Of a stretch of 64,000 bases of DNA, positions 1-10,154 are shown in pieces. Below the pieces are notes generated by a model, which ran no database searches, was not told the origin of the DNA, and was given only the letters and a program-made list of their open reading frames with translations. Every line of letters begins with the position of its first letter. Position 1 is the first letter of the stretch. Location: the NCBI GenBank assembly GCA_009377605.1, contig WHTT01000025.1, positions 1 to 64,000 on the forward strand, in the 5' to 3' direction. Position numbers and translations under genes: made by a program. Source of the DNA: Luteitalea sp. GTDB taxonomy: Bacteria > Acidobacteriota > Vicinamibacteria > Vicinamibacterales > Vicinamibacteraceae.

Positions 1-599
1 ACGCCGCCGGCGCCCGTGCGCGCGAGGATGGCGCCCACGCCCGCATTACGCTCCGCAATGAGCTGGACCTTGGCCGCATGGAGCGAGAGTGGTTCGATGA
101 TCCGCCCGACCACGCCTTGGGGAGCAATGACCGCCATGTCCGTCTGCAGACCGTCCTCTCGCCCGCGGTCGATGATAACCGTCTGCGGCCATTGGATAGG
201 ATCGCCGGCGATGACCTGGGCGGCAAGCGTCCGCTGGACGACCCGCCGGCGCAGCCCGAGCAGCGATTCGAGGTGCGCTGCACGGCGGACACGCGCCCGC
301 TCCTGGTGCACCTGTAGCTGCAGGACCTCGACCTGACGCCGCAAGCGTGTCGCTTCCTTTTCGGCGCCACGCAAGCCGACATAGCGCTCCCACACCCGGC
401 TGACGCCGCCGTAGAGACGCGCGGCGCCGCGCTGCAGCTCTGCGAACGTGCCAAAGGTCACCGTGTCGAGGACGGGAATGCCGGAACGCGTGCTGACCTG
501 GACCGAGATCAGGATGACGTGGCCAACCAGCAGCAGAACGAGCAACCACGTGTGTCGGTTGACGTCGACGCCCTGCGCGTGGTCACTGGTGATGGGCAT
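1..599 (-). CDS. mreC: Rod shape-determining protein MreC (3' end beyond window)
   Basis: Inner-membrane bitopic scaffold of the elongasome, which links cytoplasmic MreB to periplasmic peptidoglycan synthases. About 199 codons are visible and the C-terminus lies off the window. A short cytoplasmic N-terminus is followed by one membrane segment (residues 18-35, rich in Leu, Val and Ile), a charged helical stretch typical of the MreC coiled coil (about 75-118), and the start of the beta domain with DRGREDGL and a GVVGRI segment. The ATG at 599 is chosen because the hydrophobic segment follows it closely; no strong ribosome binding site is visible. It lies 94 nt downstream of mreB on the same strand, which is the standard mreBC order. 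Confidence 0.9.
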   Translation of the reverse strand, partial: MPITSDHAQGVDVNRHTWLLVLLLVGHVILISVQVSTRSGIPVLDTVTFGTFAELQRGAARLYGGVSRVWERYVGLRGAEKEATRLRRQVEVLQLQVHQERARVRRAAHLESLLGLRRRVVQRTLAAQVIAGDPIQWPQTVIIDRGREDGLQTDMAVIAPQGVVGRIIEPLSLHAAKVQLIAERNAGVGAILARTGAGG

Positions 600-610
600 T
601 GTCGATTCTG

Positions 611-643
611 AGTAGTGGTCAGTGGCCAGTGATCAGTGGTCAG
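611..643. repeat. Short imperfect tandem/palindromic repeat between mreB and mreC
   Basis: The mreB-mreC gap contains several copies of an AGTGGTCAGTGG / CAGTGATCAGTGG type motif. Its centre, TGGCCA, is flanked by near-symmetric sequence. It could form a small hairpin in the mRNA between the two cistrons. Function is unknown. Confidence 0.5.
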
Positions 644-693
644 CCGATCCGCCACCTTCCGGTGGTTTCATCCTTTGGCGGGGTAGTTCGCCA

Positions 694-2777
<2,084 letters not shown>

Positions 2778-3047
2778 AAGATGGGCGACCGCCGTTTTAG
2801 ATTCTTCGAGAACCTCAGGATACCCCGGAATCGAGTCGAAGGCCGTTGCGGGGTCCCGCTCGCGGTACGAGGTGGACGAAGAGGCCGGTATGGGGCACGC
2901 TCACGAGACGCGGCCCGACGGCCCGGACTCCGATTGAGGCAATTTATCACATCCCCGGAGGCACCGGGATGAGGGGGTCACCTTGGAAACTGGACAGGTC
3001 CCTCTTTGGTCCGCTGGTCCGAAAACGAGGCTGTCGCCGTCTTCTTC
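2778..3047. other. Divergent intergenic region, no gene identified
   Basis: This lies between the minus-strand diguanylate cyclase operon and plus-strand ppiD, so it should carry both promoters. The minus-strand frame of the GGDEF gene remains open to about 2890 but without ATG, GTG or TTG. A weak hairpin with CATCCC/GGGATG arms sits near 2950-2972. No convincing -35/-10 pair was picked. Confidence 0.5.
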
Positions 3048-3138
3048 CCCTAGATCCCTAGATCCCTAGATCCCTAGCCCCCTAGATCCCTAGACCCCTA
3101 GATCCCTCGCTCCCTTTGCTCCCTCGCTCCCCGCCCCT
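3048..3138 (+). repeat. C-rich CCCTAGAT tandem repeat upstream of ppiD
   Basis: Three exact copies of the 8-bp unit CCCTAGAT start at 3048. They are followed by degraded units (CCCTAG, CCCTAGAC, CCCTCGCT, CCCTTTGCT) down to about 3138, ending 20 nt before the ppiD ATG. The plus strand is C-rich and G-poor. It belongs to the same family as the arrays at 42215, 49668, 54621, 62342 and 62463. Confidence 0.85.
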
Positions 3139-3158
3139 TTTGCATTACGATTGTCCTT

Positions 3159-5075
3159 ATGACGATGTTGGACCGGATGCGGCGGCACAAGGGGTGGCTC
3201 AAATGGAGCCTCGCGCTGGTTTGTCTGGCGTTCGTGGCGCTCTATTTCCCCGACTTTCTGTCGCAACAGCAGGATGCCGGCGCGGCGCCGAGCGCGGCGG
3301 TCGCCGAGGTCGATGGTCGCAAGATCACCGTGGCGGAGTTCACGCGCGCCTATTACCAGCGCCTCGATGCGTATCGCGCGTCGGCCGGCGAGTCGTTCGA
3401 TCCAGCGCTGCTCAAGCAGCTCGGCGTCGACCGGCAGATCCTGAGCGTGCTCATCGACGAACAGGCCACGTTGGCCGAGGCCGAGCGGCTCGGCCTGACC
3501 GTCAGCGATGCCGAGGTGCGCGAGCGCATTCTTCGGTTGCCAGGGCTGCAGCAGAACGGACAATTCATCGGCGAGGAACGTTACCGACAGCTCCTGAGTG
3601 TGCAGCGACCACCGCTGACGCCCAGTGAGTTCGAGGCAGACGTTCACAAGCAGCTTCTTGCCGAGAGGCTGCGGAGCGCGCTGACCTCCTGGATGACCAT
3701 GCCAGACGAGGAAGTGGACCGCGAGTACCAGCGCCGGAACGAGAAAGCCAAGCTCGAGGTCGTGTCGTTTGCTGCGGACACGTTCACGTCCGAGGCCGCG
3801 CCAAGCGCCAACGAGGTGGCCGCGTACTTCGAGAAGAACCGCGAGAAGTACCGGTTCGGCGTGAAGATGAAGATTCGCTTCCTTGCCATCGACATGCCAA
3901 CGCTTGGCAAAGCCGTCACCGTGTCACCGCAAGATGCCCAGCAACACTATGACGACAACATCGAGCAGTACTCCACGCCCGAGCAGGTGCGCGCGAGCCA
4001 CGTCCTGCTCGAGACCAACGAGAAAGACGAAGCCGAGGTTCAGAAGCAGGCCGAGGGTCTCCTCGCCCGGATCAAGGAAGGCGCAGACATCGCCGCGATC
4101 GCGAAGGAATACTCGGACGATCCCAGTAGTAAGGACAAGGGCGGCGACCTCGGATACTTCGGCCGGGGCGCAATGGTGAAGGAGTTCGAGGACGTGGCGT
4201 TCTCCCTGCAGCCGGGCCAGCTGAGCGACCTCGTCAAATCGCAGTACGGCTTCCACATCATCAAGGTGATGGACAAGAAGCCGGCGGAGACGCGGCCCTT
4301 CGCCGAGGTCCAAAATCAGATCGTCGAGCAGTTGAAGGGGCAACGTGCACAGGCACGCGCGAAAGAGCTGTCAACACAGATCGCGCCTGAGATCACGCAA
4401 CCGTCCGATCTCGACACGGTCGCGCGCAAGCATGGCCTCCAGGTACGCGAGTCAAACTTCTTCGAGCGCGAGGAGCCGATCGAGGGGCTCGGGCCTGCGC
4501 CCGAGGTGAGCAAGGCCGCCTTCTCACTGCCGCAAGGTCAGGTCAGCGAGGCGTTGCAGGCGCCGCAGGGATATGTCTTCATCACGGTCCTCGACAACCA
4601 GCCAGCGCGCACACCAAAGTTGAGCGAGGTGGAAGCACGCGTCAAGGAGGACCTCACGCAGCAGCGGGCGCTCGACCTCGCACGAACCGAGGCAAAGAGC
4701 CTGATGGCGTCGTTCAAGGACGACTTCGCCCGGGCTGCGAAGAGCGCGGGGTTGAGTGTGGAGACGACCGACTTCACCCGCGGCGCGAGCGTCCCGACCG
4801 TTGGTGTCAATGCAGAGATCGACGAGCTCGCCTTCAGTCTCCCAGCAGGCGGCGTCAGCGATCCGATCGTCACCGATACCGGGGCGTCGATTGTTCACGT
4901 TGTCGAGCGCACGGAGATCAAGAAGGAGGATCTTGCGGCCGAGCGCGAGACGCTGCGCCAAGAGCTCCTCGAGCAGCAGCGCGGTCGCTTCATGACCAGT
5001 TACCTCACCAAGGTGAAGGAGCGGCTCGACATTCGGCAGAACGACGCCGTGCTACAGCAGGCGATAGCCTCGTAG
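3159..5075 (+). CDS. ppiD: PpiD/SurA-like peptidyl-prolyl isomerase, membrane-anchored
   Basis: Periplasmic foldase, 638 aa, anchored by one N-terminal membrane helix (about residues 14-31) after a basic cytoplasmic start. A SurA_N/chaperone region covers about 45-260. A well-conserved parvulin domain at about 272-375 contains RASHVLLE, YSDDPSSKDKGGDLGYFGRG and SQYGFHIIKV. Two later segments (about 430-480 and 540-600) look like degenerate parvulin repeats (SLPQGQVSE and SLPAGGVSD blocks). This order fits PpiD rather than soluble SurA. It follows a C-rich repeat array and converges with sppA on a hairpin terminator. The family assists outer-membrane and periplasmic protein folding. Confidence 0.9.
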   Translation: MTMLDRMRRHKGWLKWSLALVCLAFVALYFPDFLSQQQDAGAAPSAAVAEVDGRKITVAEFTRAYYQRLDAYRASAGESFDPALLKQLGVDRQILSVLIDEQATLAEAERLGLTVSDAEVRERILRLPGLQQNGQFIGEERYRQLLSVQRPPLTPSEFEADVHKQLLAERLRSALTSWMTMPDEEVDREYQRRNEKAKLEVVSFAADTFTSEAAPSANEVAAYFEKNREKYRFGVKMKIRFLAIDMPTLGKAVTVSPQDAQQHYDDNIEQYSTPEQVRASHVLLETNEKDEAEVQKQAEGLLARIKEGADIAAIAKEYSDDPSSKDKGGDLGYFGRGAMVKEFEDVAFSLQPGQLSDLVKSQYGFHIIKVMDKKPAETRPFAEVQNQIVEQLKGQRAQARAKELSTQIAPEITQPSDLDTVARKHGLQVRESNFFEREEPIEGLGPAPEVSKAAFSLPQGQVSEALQAPQGYVFITVLDNQPARTPKLSEVEARVKEDLTQQRALDLARTEAKSLMASFKDDFARAAKSAGLSVETTDFTRGASVPTVGVNAEIDELAFSLPAGGVSDPIVTDTGASIVHVVERTEIKKEDLAAERETLRQELLEQQRGRFMTSYLTKVKERLDIRQNDAVLQQAIAS

Positions 5076-5094
5076 CGGCGGTGCGGGGCGCGAC

Positions 5095-5115
5095 GGGGTG
5101 ACAAGGTGTCACCCC
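5095..5115. terminator. Bidirectional hairpin between ppiD and sppA
   Basis: GGGGTGACA and TGTCACCCC form a perfect 9-bp inverted repeat with an AGG loop. It lies 20 nt after the ppiD stop and just before the sppA stop on the opposite strand. There is no clean T-run, but the position between convergent genes supports termination in both directions. Confidence 0.7.
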
Positions 5116-5124
5116 ATCACCCAC

Positions 5125-6870
5125 TCAGGGCCGCACGAACACGTAAGGCATCAGCGCGAGCGGATCGCCAAGGCGCAGCAGGCTGAGCGGTGTTTGGACG
5201 GCAGCGAGCGCGCGTCGCTCGTTCGGCGTGGCCATCGCTTCCAGCAAGAGGCTGCGTCCTTCCTCTGCGGCCGACAAGGGATCAGCAAGCCACTCGAAGA
5301 AGCCTTTTCTCGGCGGATACGTCACGAGCTCGACCGGTGCATCGTCACTGATGTTGGCCCGCTTGCGGGCAATGGCAATCGCGCGTGGCAGGCCTCCCAG
5401 CTCGTCGACGAGTCCCAGATCCTTGGCCTGCCGGCCTGTCCACACACGACCCTGCGCCAACGCATCGATCTGGTCCGGCGTGCGACGGCGCGCCTGTGCG
5501 ACCTTCTCGACGAACTGGTCGTAGAAGGCTTGCATGTGCTCTTCGAGCTTGGCGCGCTCGTCCGGCGTGAAGCGCCGCGCCGGAGAGCCCATCTCGGCAA
5601 ACCGTCCCTCGGCGACCGAGTCCACGCGCGCCCCTAGCTTCGACATGAGACCGGCCGTCACGAACTTTCCGCCGAAGATCCCAATGGAGCCGGTCAACGT
5701 GCCCGGCTGCGCGACGATGACGTGGGCGGGCATGGCGATGTAGTAGCCGCCGGAGGCAGCCAAGTCCGACATCGAGACGATGATCGGCTTCACGTCGCGC
5801 GTCAACATCAGCTCGCGCCAGATGGCATCGGACGCGATCGAGGATCCGCCCGGGCTGTCGATGCGCAGCACGACCGCCTCGATACTGCGGTCCTTACGGA
5901 CTTCACGGATGTACTCGTTCAGCGTGTCGGCGCCCACGTACCCGCCTTGCCACGAATCGCCGCTTCTGCCCGGCGTGATCGTGCCAACCGCATAGATGAG
6001 TGCCACCCTGGACCCGCGTGTGTGGCCGAGCCGGTGATCGTCTACGGCGATGTAGTCCCCGACGTCGAGCAGCTGAGACGACTCACCGATCCCGCTCTTC
6101 GCCCCGACCTGATCCAGGTAAGCGAGGCCATCGACCAGGCCGTGCTCGAGGGCATCCTCCGGCAACATCGGACCGCCGTTCACGAGCGCTCGCACTTCGG
6201 CTTCGGACTTCTTGCGGCTCGCGGCAATGCCGCGCACGAGCTCGCGAAACGCGTCCGCGTTGAGCGAGGTGGCCATCTCGCGATGCGCCGGCGTGAAGCC
6301 CTCTTCGGTGAATGTGTTCACCGCCGTCTTGTAGTCGCCAATGTGCACGAGGTCGGGATAGATGCCGAGCTTGTCCAGCGTGCCTCGCAGGAACAGCTCG
6401 TAGCTGGCCAGGCCGGCGAGATCCAGCGTCCCTGACGGCATCAGATACACTCTGTCGCACGCCGAGGCGAGGTAGTACTCCTGATTACCGGCGTACTCGA
6501 GATGCGCGACGAGTGGCTTGCCCGAGCGCCGGAAATCGAGCAGCGCGTCGCGGAGCTCCTGCGTCTTGCCCCACAGGGCTGCTGCGCCTGCGGACGAGAC
6601 CACGACACCCTTGATGCGCCGGTCGCTCTTCGCGCGGCGCAGTGCACCGATGAGGCCATTCAGTGTGGGCTGTTCGCGCCAGAACGCCGGCAATCCCGAC
6701 GGCTGGTGCTCCGGCAGATCTGCGCTGAGTCGCAGAACCAGTGTGGCGTTCGACGGGATCGGACGGGGCCCGCCGACGAACGTGTAGACGAACGCCAAGC
6801 CTGCAGCCGACGTCAGAACGGCGACAACGATGAGGATGAGAACCAGCCAAAGGCCGCGACGTGCCGCCAC
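5125..6870 (-). CDS. sppA: Signal peptide peptidase SppA, long (67K) type
   Basis: Membrane-bound serine protease that degrades cleaved signal peptides. It is 581 aa with one N-terminal membrane helix (residues 7-30) and two tandem ClpP-like domains, as in the E. coli-type enzyme. The catalytic pair is visible: Lys in DYKTAVNTF (about residue 181, first repeat) and Ser in DLAASGGYYIA (about residue 373, second repeat). The start is a GTG at 6870 that places the membrane helix immediately after a basic MAARR. It is a single-gene unit, convergent with ppiD. Confidence 0.95.
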   Translation of the reverse strand: MAARRGLWLVLILIVVAVLTSAAGLAFVYTFVGGPRPIPSNATLVLRLSADLPEHQPSGLPAFWREQPTLNGLIGALRRAKSDRRIKGVVVSSAGAAALWGKTQELRDALLDFRRSGKPLVAHLEYAGNQEYYLASACDRVYLMPSGTLDLAGLASYELFLRGTLDKLGIYPDLVHIGDYKTAVNTFTEEGFTPAHREMATSLNADAFRELVRGIAASRKKSEAEVRALVNGGPMLPEDALEHGLVDGLAYLDQVGAKSGIGESSQLLDVGDYIAVDDHRLGHTRGSRVALIYAVGTITPGRSGDSWQGGYVGADTLNEYIREVRKDRSIEAVVLRIDSPGGSSIASDAIWRELMLTRDVKPIIVSMSDLAASGGYYIAMPAHVIVAQPGTLTGSIGIFGGKFVTAGLMSKLGARVDSVAEGRFAEMGSPARRFTPDERAKLEEHMQAFYDQFVEKVAQARRRTPDQIDALAQGRVWTGRQAKDLGLVDELGGLPRAIAIARKRANISDDAPVELVTYPPRKGFFEWLADPLSAAEEGRSLLLEAMATPNERRALAAVQTPLSLLRLGDPLALMPYVFVRP

Positions 6871-6910
6871 GGAGTCCGCCTTTCGATCAGAAACCCTCGA
6901 GATGCGGGAT

Positions 6911-7023
6911 TAAGCTGAGAGCTCACTTGCAGTGACACTCGTCGCGTCGGGCCCGCAGTTCCAGGCTCAAGGGGTTGTGCTACGGGAGCCAACGAGTGGC
7001 AACACAAGTGAGCTCTGCGCTTA
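6911..7023. mobile_element. 113-bp MITE-like element with 19-bp terminal inverted repeats
   Basis: TAAGC-TG-AGAGCTCACTTG at 6911-6929 matches the reverse complement of CAAGTGAGCTCT-GC-GCTTA at 7005-7023, 17 of 19 positions. The roughly 75-bp interior encodes nothing recognisable. It sits between sppA and tRNA-Leu. A related half tip occurs at 38087-38106. No target duplication was identified, so it may instead be a non-mobile palindromic repeat. Confidence 0.5.
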
Positions 7024-7099
7024 GAATTGGTAACCCTCGCCAACATTCGAGTATAGCATTGAGCTGTTTGGGGTTCTCGATCGCTCGCGGTGCTTGAGG

Positions 7100-7105
7100 T
7101 ATACT
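7100..7105 (+). promoter_or_regulatory. Candidate -10 box for tRNA-Leu
   Basis: TATACT lies 34 nt upstream of the tRNA. Transcription would begin around 7112. No good -35 hexamer is visible at 16-18 nt spacing, so this is tentative. Confidence 0.4.
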
Positions 7106-7139
7106 TTGTGGTTCGCGCTCGCGAGAGCCCTGGTGCCAT

Positions 7140-7226
7140 GCGGAAGTGGCGGAACTGGCAGACGCGCAGGTCTCAGGAACCTGTCGAGGAAACTCGGTGG
7201 GGGTTCAAATCCCCCCTTCCGCACCA
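7140..7226 (+). tRNA. tRNA-Leu (anticodon CAG)
   Basis: Class II tRNA of 87 nt including an encoded CCA end. The acceptor arms are GCGGAAG and CTTCCGC. The anticodon stem is CAGGT/ACCTG with loop CTCAGGA, giving anticodon CAG for CUG codons. A variable-arm hairpin (CGAG/CTCG) and a T-arm with GGTTCAAAT follow. Leu identity fits the long variable arm. The downstream DNA is AT-rich for about 60 bp and then accessory in character, so the tRNA may mark an old integration site. Confidence 0.97.
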
Positions 7227-7531
7227 TATCTAATCTCCTCAAAATAAGAAACTTAGTGATACGCCATTTGTTGCGTACTCACTTTGTCCCAAACTTGCGA
7301 TATACAGGTCCATCACGCTCGGCAATTGACTGGTTCGTGGACGATGCTGTGCGCGAAGGTTGGTCGACCTGTTCGATTACCGAACTTGCGGCGATCAGCG
7401 TCTGCGCGCAGCCCCCAATATCGCAGTCCCCCGCGACGACGGCGGAAGCGTTGCTCCTGCTGCTTATTCCTGTCCATTCCACCTCATTCCGGACAGGCTC
7501 TTTGGAGGTAGGAGGACGCAGGAGGGCTCCG
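7227..7531. other. tRNA-flanking region with a possible PIN-toxin remnant
   Basis: Directly after tRNA-Leu the DNA is unusually AT-rich for about 70 bp. Around 7320-7400 the plus strand encodes IDWFVDDAVREGWSTCSIT, which resembles the WATCPLT-type stretch of VapC-like PIN toxins but has no start, no acidic active-site set and no full domain. It is read as a decayed fragment at best. No intact gene is present. Confidence 0.35.
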
Positions 7532-7963
7532 CTAGCCGGTTAGGGAGCCTACCCACCAGCGGAGCGCCGCACGCACGCACGTGCGCGACAGCGCGCCACG
7601 GAACTCACGTAATTCTGGTTGGGGGTTCACGGGGGCGGTTGGCTGGGGATGGCCACTTCGGTGTACGACCCCTGGTGTGGCGGCATTCACGGCCGCGACA
7701 ACCCGTTCGACGTGCCACCGTAGGATTGGCCAGCGGGGATTGCCGAGCACCACCATTGCAATCGTTCGCCCGCTGAGATTCTGCTGATGGCGGATGTTCT
7801 TGTCAGGAGTTACGAGAACCTCGAAGCCCGCCGCCTCGGCGGCATCGAGCAATTCCCCGTTGCCGAGCGTGTCCCAGCCCTGTGCCTTCGTTTCCTTGAC
7901 CGTGTGTGCGGTCAGGGACTGTGCGAGCCCTCGGGGTGTGCCGTGATCAAAGAGCACCAGCAT
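7532..7963 (-). CDS. DUF5615 PIN-like toxin
   Basis: Predicted toxin of a type II toxin-antitoxin pair. The N-terminus LVLFDHGTPRGLAQ, then VKETKAQGWDTLGNGELLDAA and FEVLVTPDKNIRHQQ, is the conserved core of the DUF5615/PIN-like family, with an acidic Asp near the start and a second Asp in TPDKN. The ORF is 143 aa, longer than the usual 110-120; the Pro- and Arg-rich last 35 residues look like a read-through tail. It begins immediately after the antitoxin stop codon (TAA then ATG with no gap), so the two are co-translated. RNase activity is inferred from the PIN superfamily. Confidence 0.8.
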   Translation of the reverse strand: MLVLFDHGTPRGLAQSLTAHTVKETKAQGWDTLGNGELLDAAEAAGFEVLVTPDKNIRHQQNLSGRTIAMVVLGNPRWPILRWHVERVVAAVNAATPGVVHRSGHPQPTAPVNPQPELREFRGALSRTCVRAALRWWVGSLTG

Positions 7964-8200
7964 TTACGCGCCGCCGGCAGGCACCTCTTCCAGGCTGCGC
8001 GTCACAAAATCGATGACCGCGTTGACCTGCTCACGGGTCACGTCAAACTGCTCCATCACTTCATCCACCGTCATGCCTGCTTCGAGATTCTCGAAGATGA
8101 TGGACACCGGCATGCGCGTGCCGCGCAGCACCCAGGCGCCACTCACCTTCCCTGGGATGCTCTCCACTTCAGGGCATTGCGACCAATCGAGCGCCGCCAT
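7964..8200 (-). CDS. DUF433 antitoxin
   Basis: A 78-aa protein of the DUF433 family, the usual partner of DUF5615 toxins. It contains a short HTH-like region: GTRMPVSIIFENLEAGMT followed by VDEVMEQFDVTREQV. The start is the ATG at 8200, preceded at 6 nt by a perfect AGGAGG; the in-frame GTG at 8248 would add an unconserved 16-residue leader. Such antitoxins neutralise the partner toxin and often autorepress the promoter. It is first in the two-gene unit. Confidence 0.85.
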   Translation of the reverse strand: MAALDWSQCPEVESIPGKVSGAWVLRGTRMPVSIIFENLEAGMTVDEVMEQFDVTREQVNAVIDFVTRSLEEVPAGGA

Positions 8201-8286
8201 CGTCAAACCTCCTGACTTCAGCGTAAAGGATTCTCGACCGTCTGTCACGCCTCCGCCGGTGTCGGCCTGCAGGGAAGCGCCGAGCC

Positions 8287-8708
8287 ATCATTCTGTTGGA
8301 CCCCGTGGATCGGGTGGGACGATGAATTCGAGGCATTCGTCGCGAGCATCGTCTCCACGTTCCTGCAACGTTACGACCCGAAGCGCGAACGGTGCTGGAT
8401 CGCTGAACGGGACGGCGTGCGGGTTGGCTCGGTCTTCCTCGTGCGGCACTCGAAGACTGTGGCAAAATTGCACCTCTTGCTGGTCGATCCCAGCGCACGC
8501 GGATTGGGCATTGGCACGCGGCTCGTAAGCGAATGCGTGCGCTTCACACGCCACGCCGGCTATCGGAAGATCACGCTCTGGACGCAAGCGTCACTGCACG
8601 CCGCCCCGGCACATCTACAAACAAGCCGGTTTCCGCCTGACAGGAAAACAACCGCACCACAGCTTCGGTCACGACCTGATCGGCGAGACGTGGGAGCTGA
8701 CTCTCTAA
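8287..8708 (+). pseudogene. GNAT acetyltransferase domain, 5'-truncated and frameshifted
   Basis: The plus strand encodes [14 protein letters not shown], then [16 protein letters not shown] and [17 protein letters not shown] (the acetyl-CoA loop), as found in the C-terminal half of MarR-GNAT fusion proteins. The HTH half is missing upstream of about 8287. After LHAA near 8603 one extra C shifts the frame. In the +1 frame the expected end continues as [13 protein letters not shown], then [15 protein letters not shown], and a TAA at 8706-8708. One insertion plus the missing 5' half indicates a pseudogene, unless the insertion is a sequencing error. Confidence 0.8.
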
Positions 8709-8727
8709 TGTCTCTACCTCAACGCGC

Positions 8728-9669
8728 TCACTGAAGCGGCCGCACCTCTGCCGGAACACCGATTGGGCATTCTAGTGCCGCACGGTCCCAGCCTCCGGTC
8801 TCGGCTGCGGCTGCATACGTCGTGGAGAGGAAGTCGAGCAACAAGGCGTCGGGGTCCGCGGCAGCAGCGACCGCATCGTAAGGCAGGATGAACTCTCCCA
8901 TCGTCGTGTCGAAATAGGCACCCGCAGGGACCGGCTTGTCGCGAAAGCCGCCGGGTTCGGGATAGGCATAGGAGTAGAAGGCCGCACGTGGGAAGGTCTC
9001 ATTGCCCGGCCAGAATCCGGCACTGCTCACTTCGTGCGAATACGCTTCCCGCGTCACTTCATCCGGTAGCCCCGGCACGCCACCTGGATGCAGCGGGGCG
9101 GGCCGTCCGGAGAAACGGGTGAGCGCGAGATCGAAGCTGCCCCAGAAGAAATGGACCGCGCTGACCTTGCCCAGGAAACCGGTGCGGAAGAGCTTGAAGA
9201 TCCGATCAACTTGGACCAGCGCGCGCCAGAAGCGATGGACTGCGGCGGCGTCATAGGCAGCGTGAGTCCGGTCCTGTGAAAACGGGATCGGGTTGGCGAT
9301 CTCGTTCGGCATCTCGTTGATCGCCACGGCTATGCCTATGCTGTTCAAGAGATCGAGAACCGCACGATGGAAGGCCGCAACCGTTTGTGGCGCGAGCGGG
9401 AGCGATCCTTCCTGGCCAGTGCTCGTGCGGACCGCGAGCCGGTGGCTGATGAAATCGAGCTCGATTTCGAAGATCTCGTTGCCCATCGGAATCGGCGACG
9501 TGCCGAGCCCACGGGCGGTCACATACAGTGGAATGTGCCAGCCATGGTTGACCCAGGGGGTCAGCCTCAGGCGGACTTTGCCCACGATCTGAGTCCAGAG
9601 CTGCAAGGTGGCGGCTGTTTCTCGCCACGCAGGATACGGGAGATCGGGCCACACGGCGACGTCGTCCAT
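8728..9669 (-). CDS. DUF5996 family protein
   Basis: A 313-aa protein matching the DUF5996 family by its start [20 protein letters not shown], the segments [38 protein letters not shown] and AGFWPGNE, and a C-terminal [12 protein letters not shown]. Function is unknown; family members are cytosolic and lack signal peptides, as here. The ATG at 9669 is chosen because GAGAGG lies 5-10 nt upstream; the open frame continues to 10200 but that part encodes an unrelated permease scrap. Confidence 0.85.
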   Translation of the reverse strand: MDDVAVWPDLPYPAWRETAATLQLWTQIVGKVRLRLTPWVNHGWHIPLYVTARGLGTSPIPMGNEIFEIELDFISHRLAVRTSTGQEGSLPLAPQTVAAFHRAVLDLLNSIGIAVAINEMPNEIANPIPFSQDRTHAAYDAAAVHRFWRALVQVDRIFKLFRTGFLGKVSAVHFFWGSFDLALTRFSGRPAPLHPGGVPGLPDEVTREAYSHEVSSAGFWPGNETFPRAAFYSYAYPEPGGFRDKPVPAGAYFDTTMGEFILPYDAVAAAADPDALLLDFLSTTYAAAAETGGWDRAALECPIGVPAEVRPLQ

Positions 9670-9829
9670 AGAACCTCTCTCGCCAGCGGCTGACTGACGA
9701 ATGCCAACGCGTGTAGTTGGTCGCGTTGCGCCAGATAGTTGCGTCTGGAAGCCGACACCTCGGATTATATCCTTCGTTCCAGTCTCGACTGACTGGGACA
9801 CGACTACGCAAGCATGAGGAAATTCCGGG

Positions 9830-9987
9830 CAGAATAGACGCGCCAGACGGACGGCAAGCTCGTGCTGTCGAACAGTCACGAGATATGCGAGCACGCCGTA
9901 AATGCCAATCATGGCGACGGCCAGCGCCACACTGGCCAGCAGCACAAGCACCCATGTTCTGATCTGCGCGGGAGCCCAGTTGTGCCT
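9830..9987 (-). pseudogene. Fragment of an ADOP/FtsX-type permease
   Basis: The minus strand encodes WVLVLLASVALAVAMIGIYG and then VLAYLVTVRQHELAVRL, which is the membrane helix and loop found near the C-terminus of acidobacterial ADOP permeases. About 50 codons survive without start or downstream helices. It happens to be in frame with the DUF5996 gene but is not part of it. Confidence 0.75.
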
Positions 9988-10154
9988 GTAGCATATACGT
10001 CTATGACCGGTCCCAAGGCAAGTTCGGCACCGTCCTTGCGCACGCGTGGGAAAGCGTGAGACGTGCGCAAGCGTGTCGCGTTTTCGAACGGTTCTAACGG
10101 CACCGTGCCGATGCCATTCACTGAGTGCTATGATTCGCCAGCGGGTCACCGTGA
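9988..10154. promoter_or_regulatory. Leader of the DNA methyltransferase gene with a small palindrome
   Basis: A palindrome GGCAC-C-GTGCC is centred near 10104, about 50 nt before the methyltransferase ATG. It could be an operator or leader hairpin. No clear promoter was identified. Confidence 0.3.

Noticed and set aside
46-549. 167-aa minus-strand ORF overlapping mreC
   Set aside because: It is in a different frame from the recognisable MreC protein and has GC-rich shadow composition.
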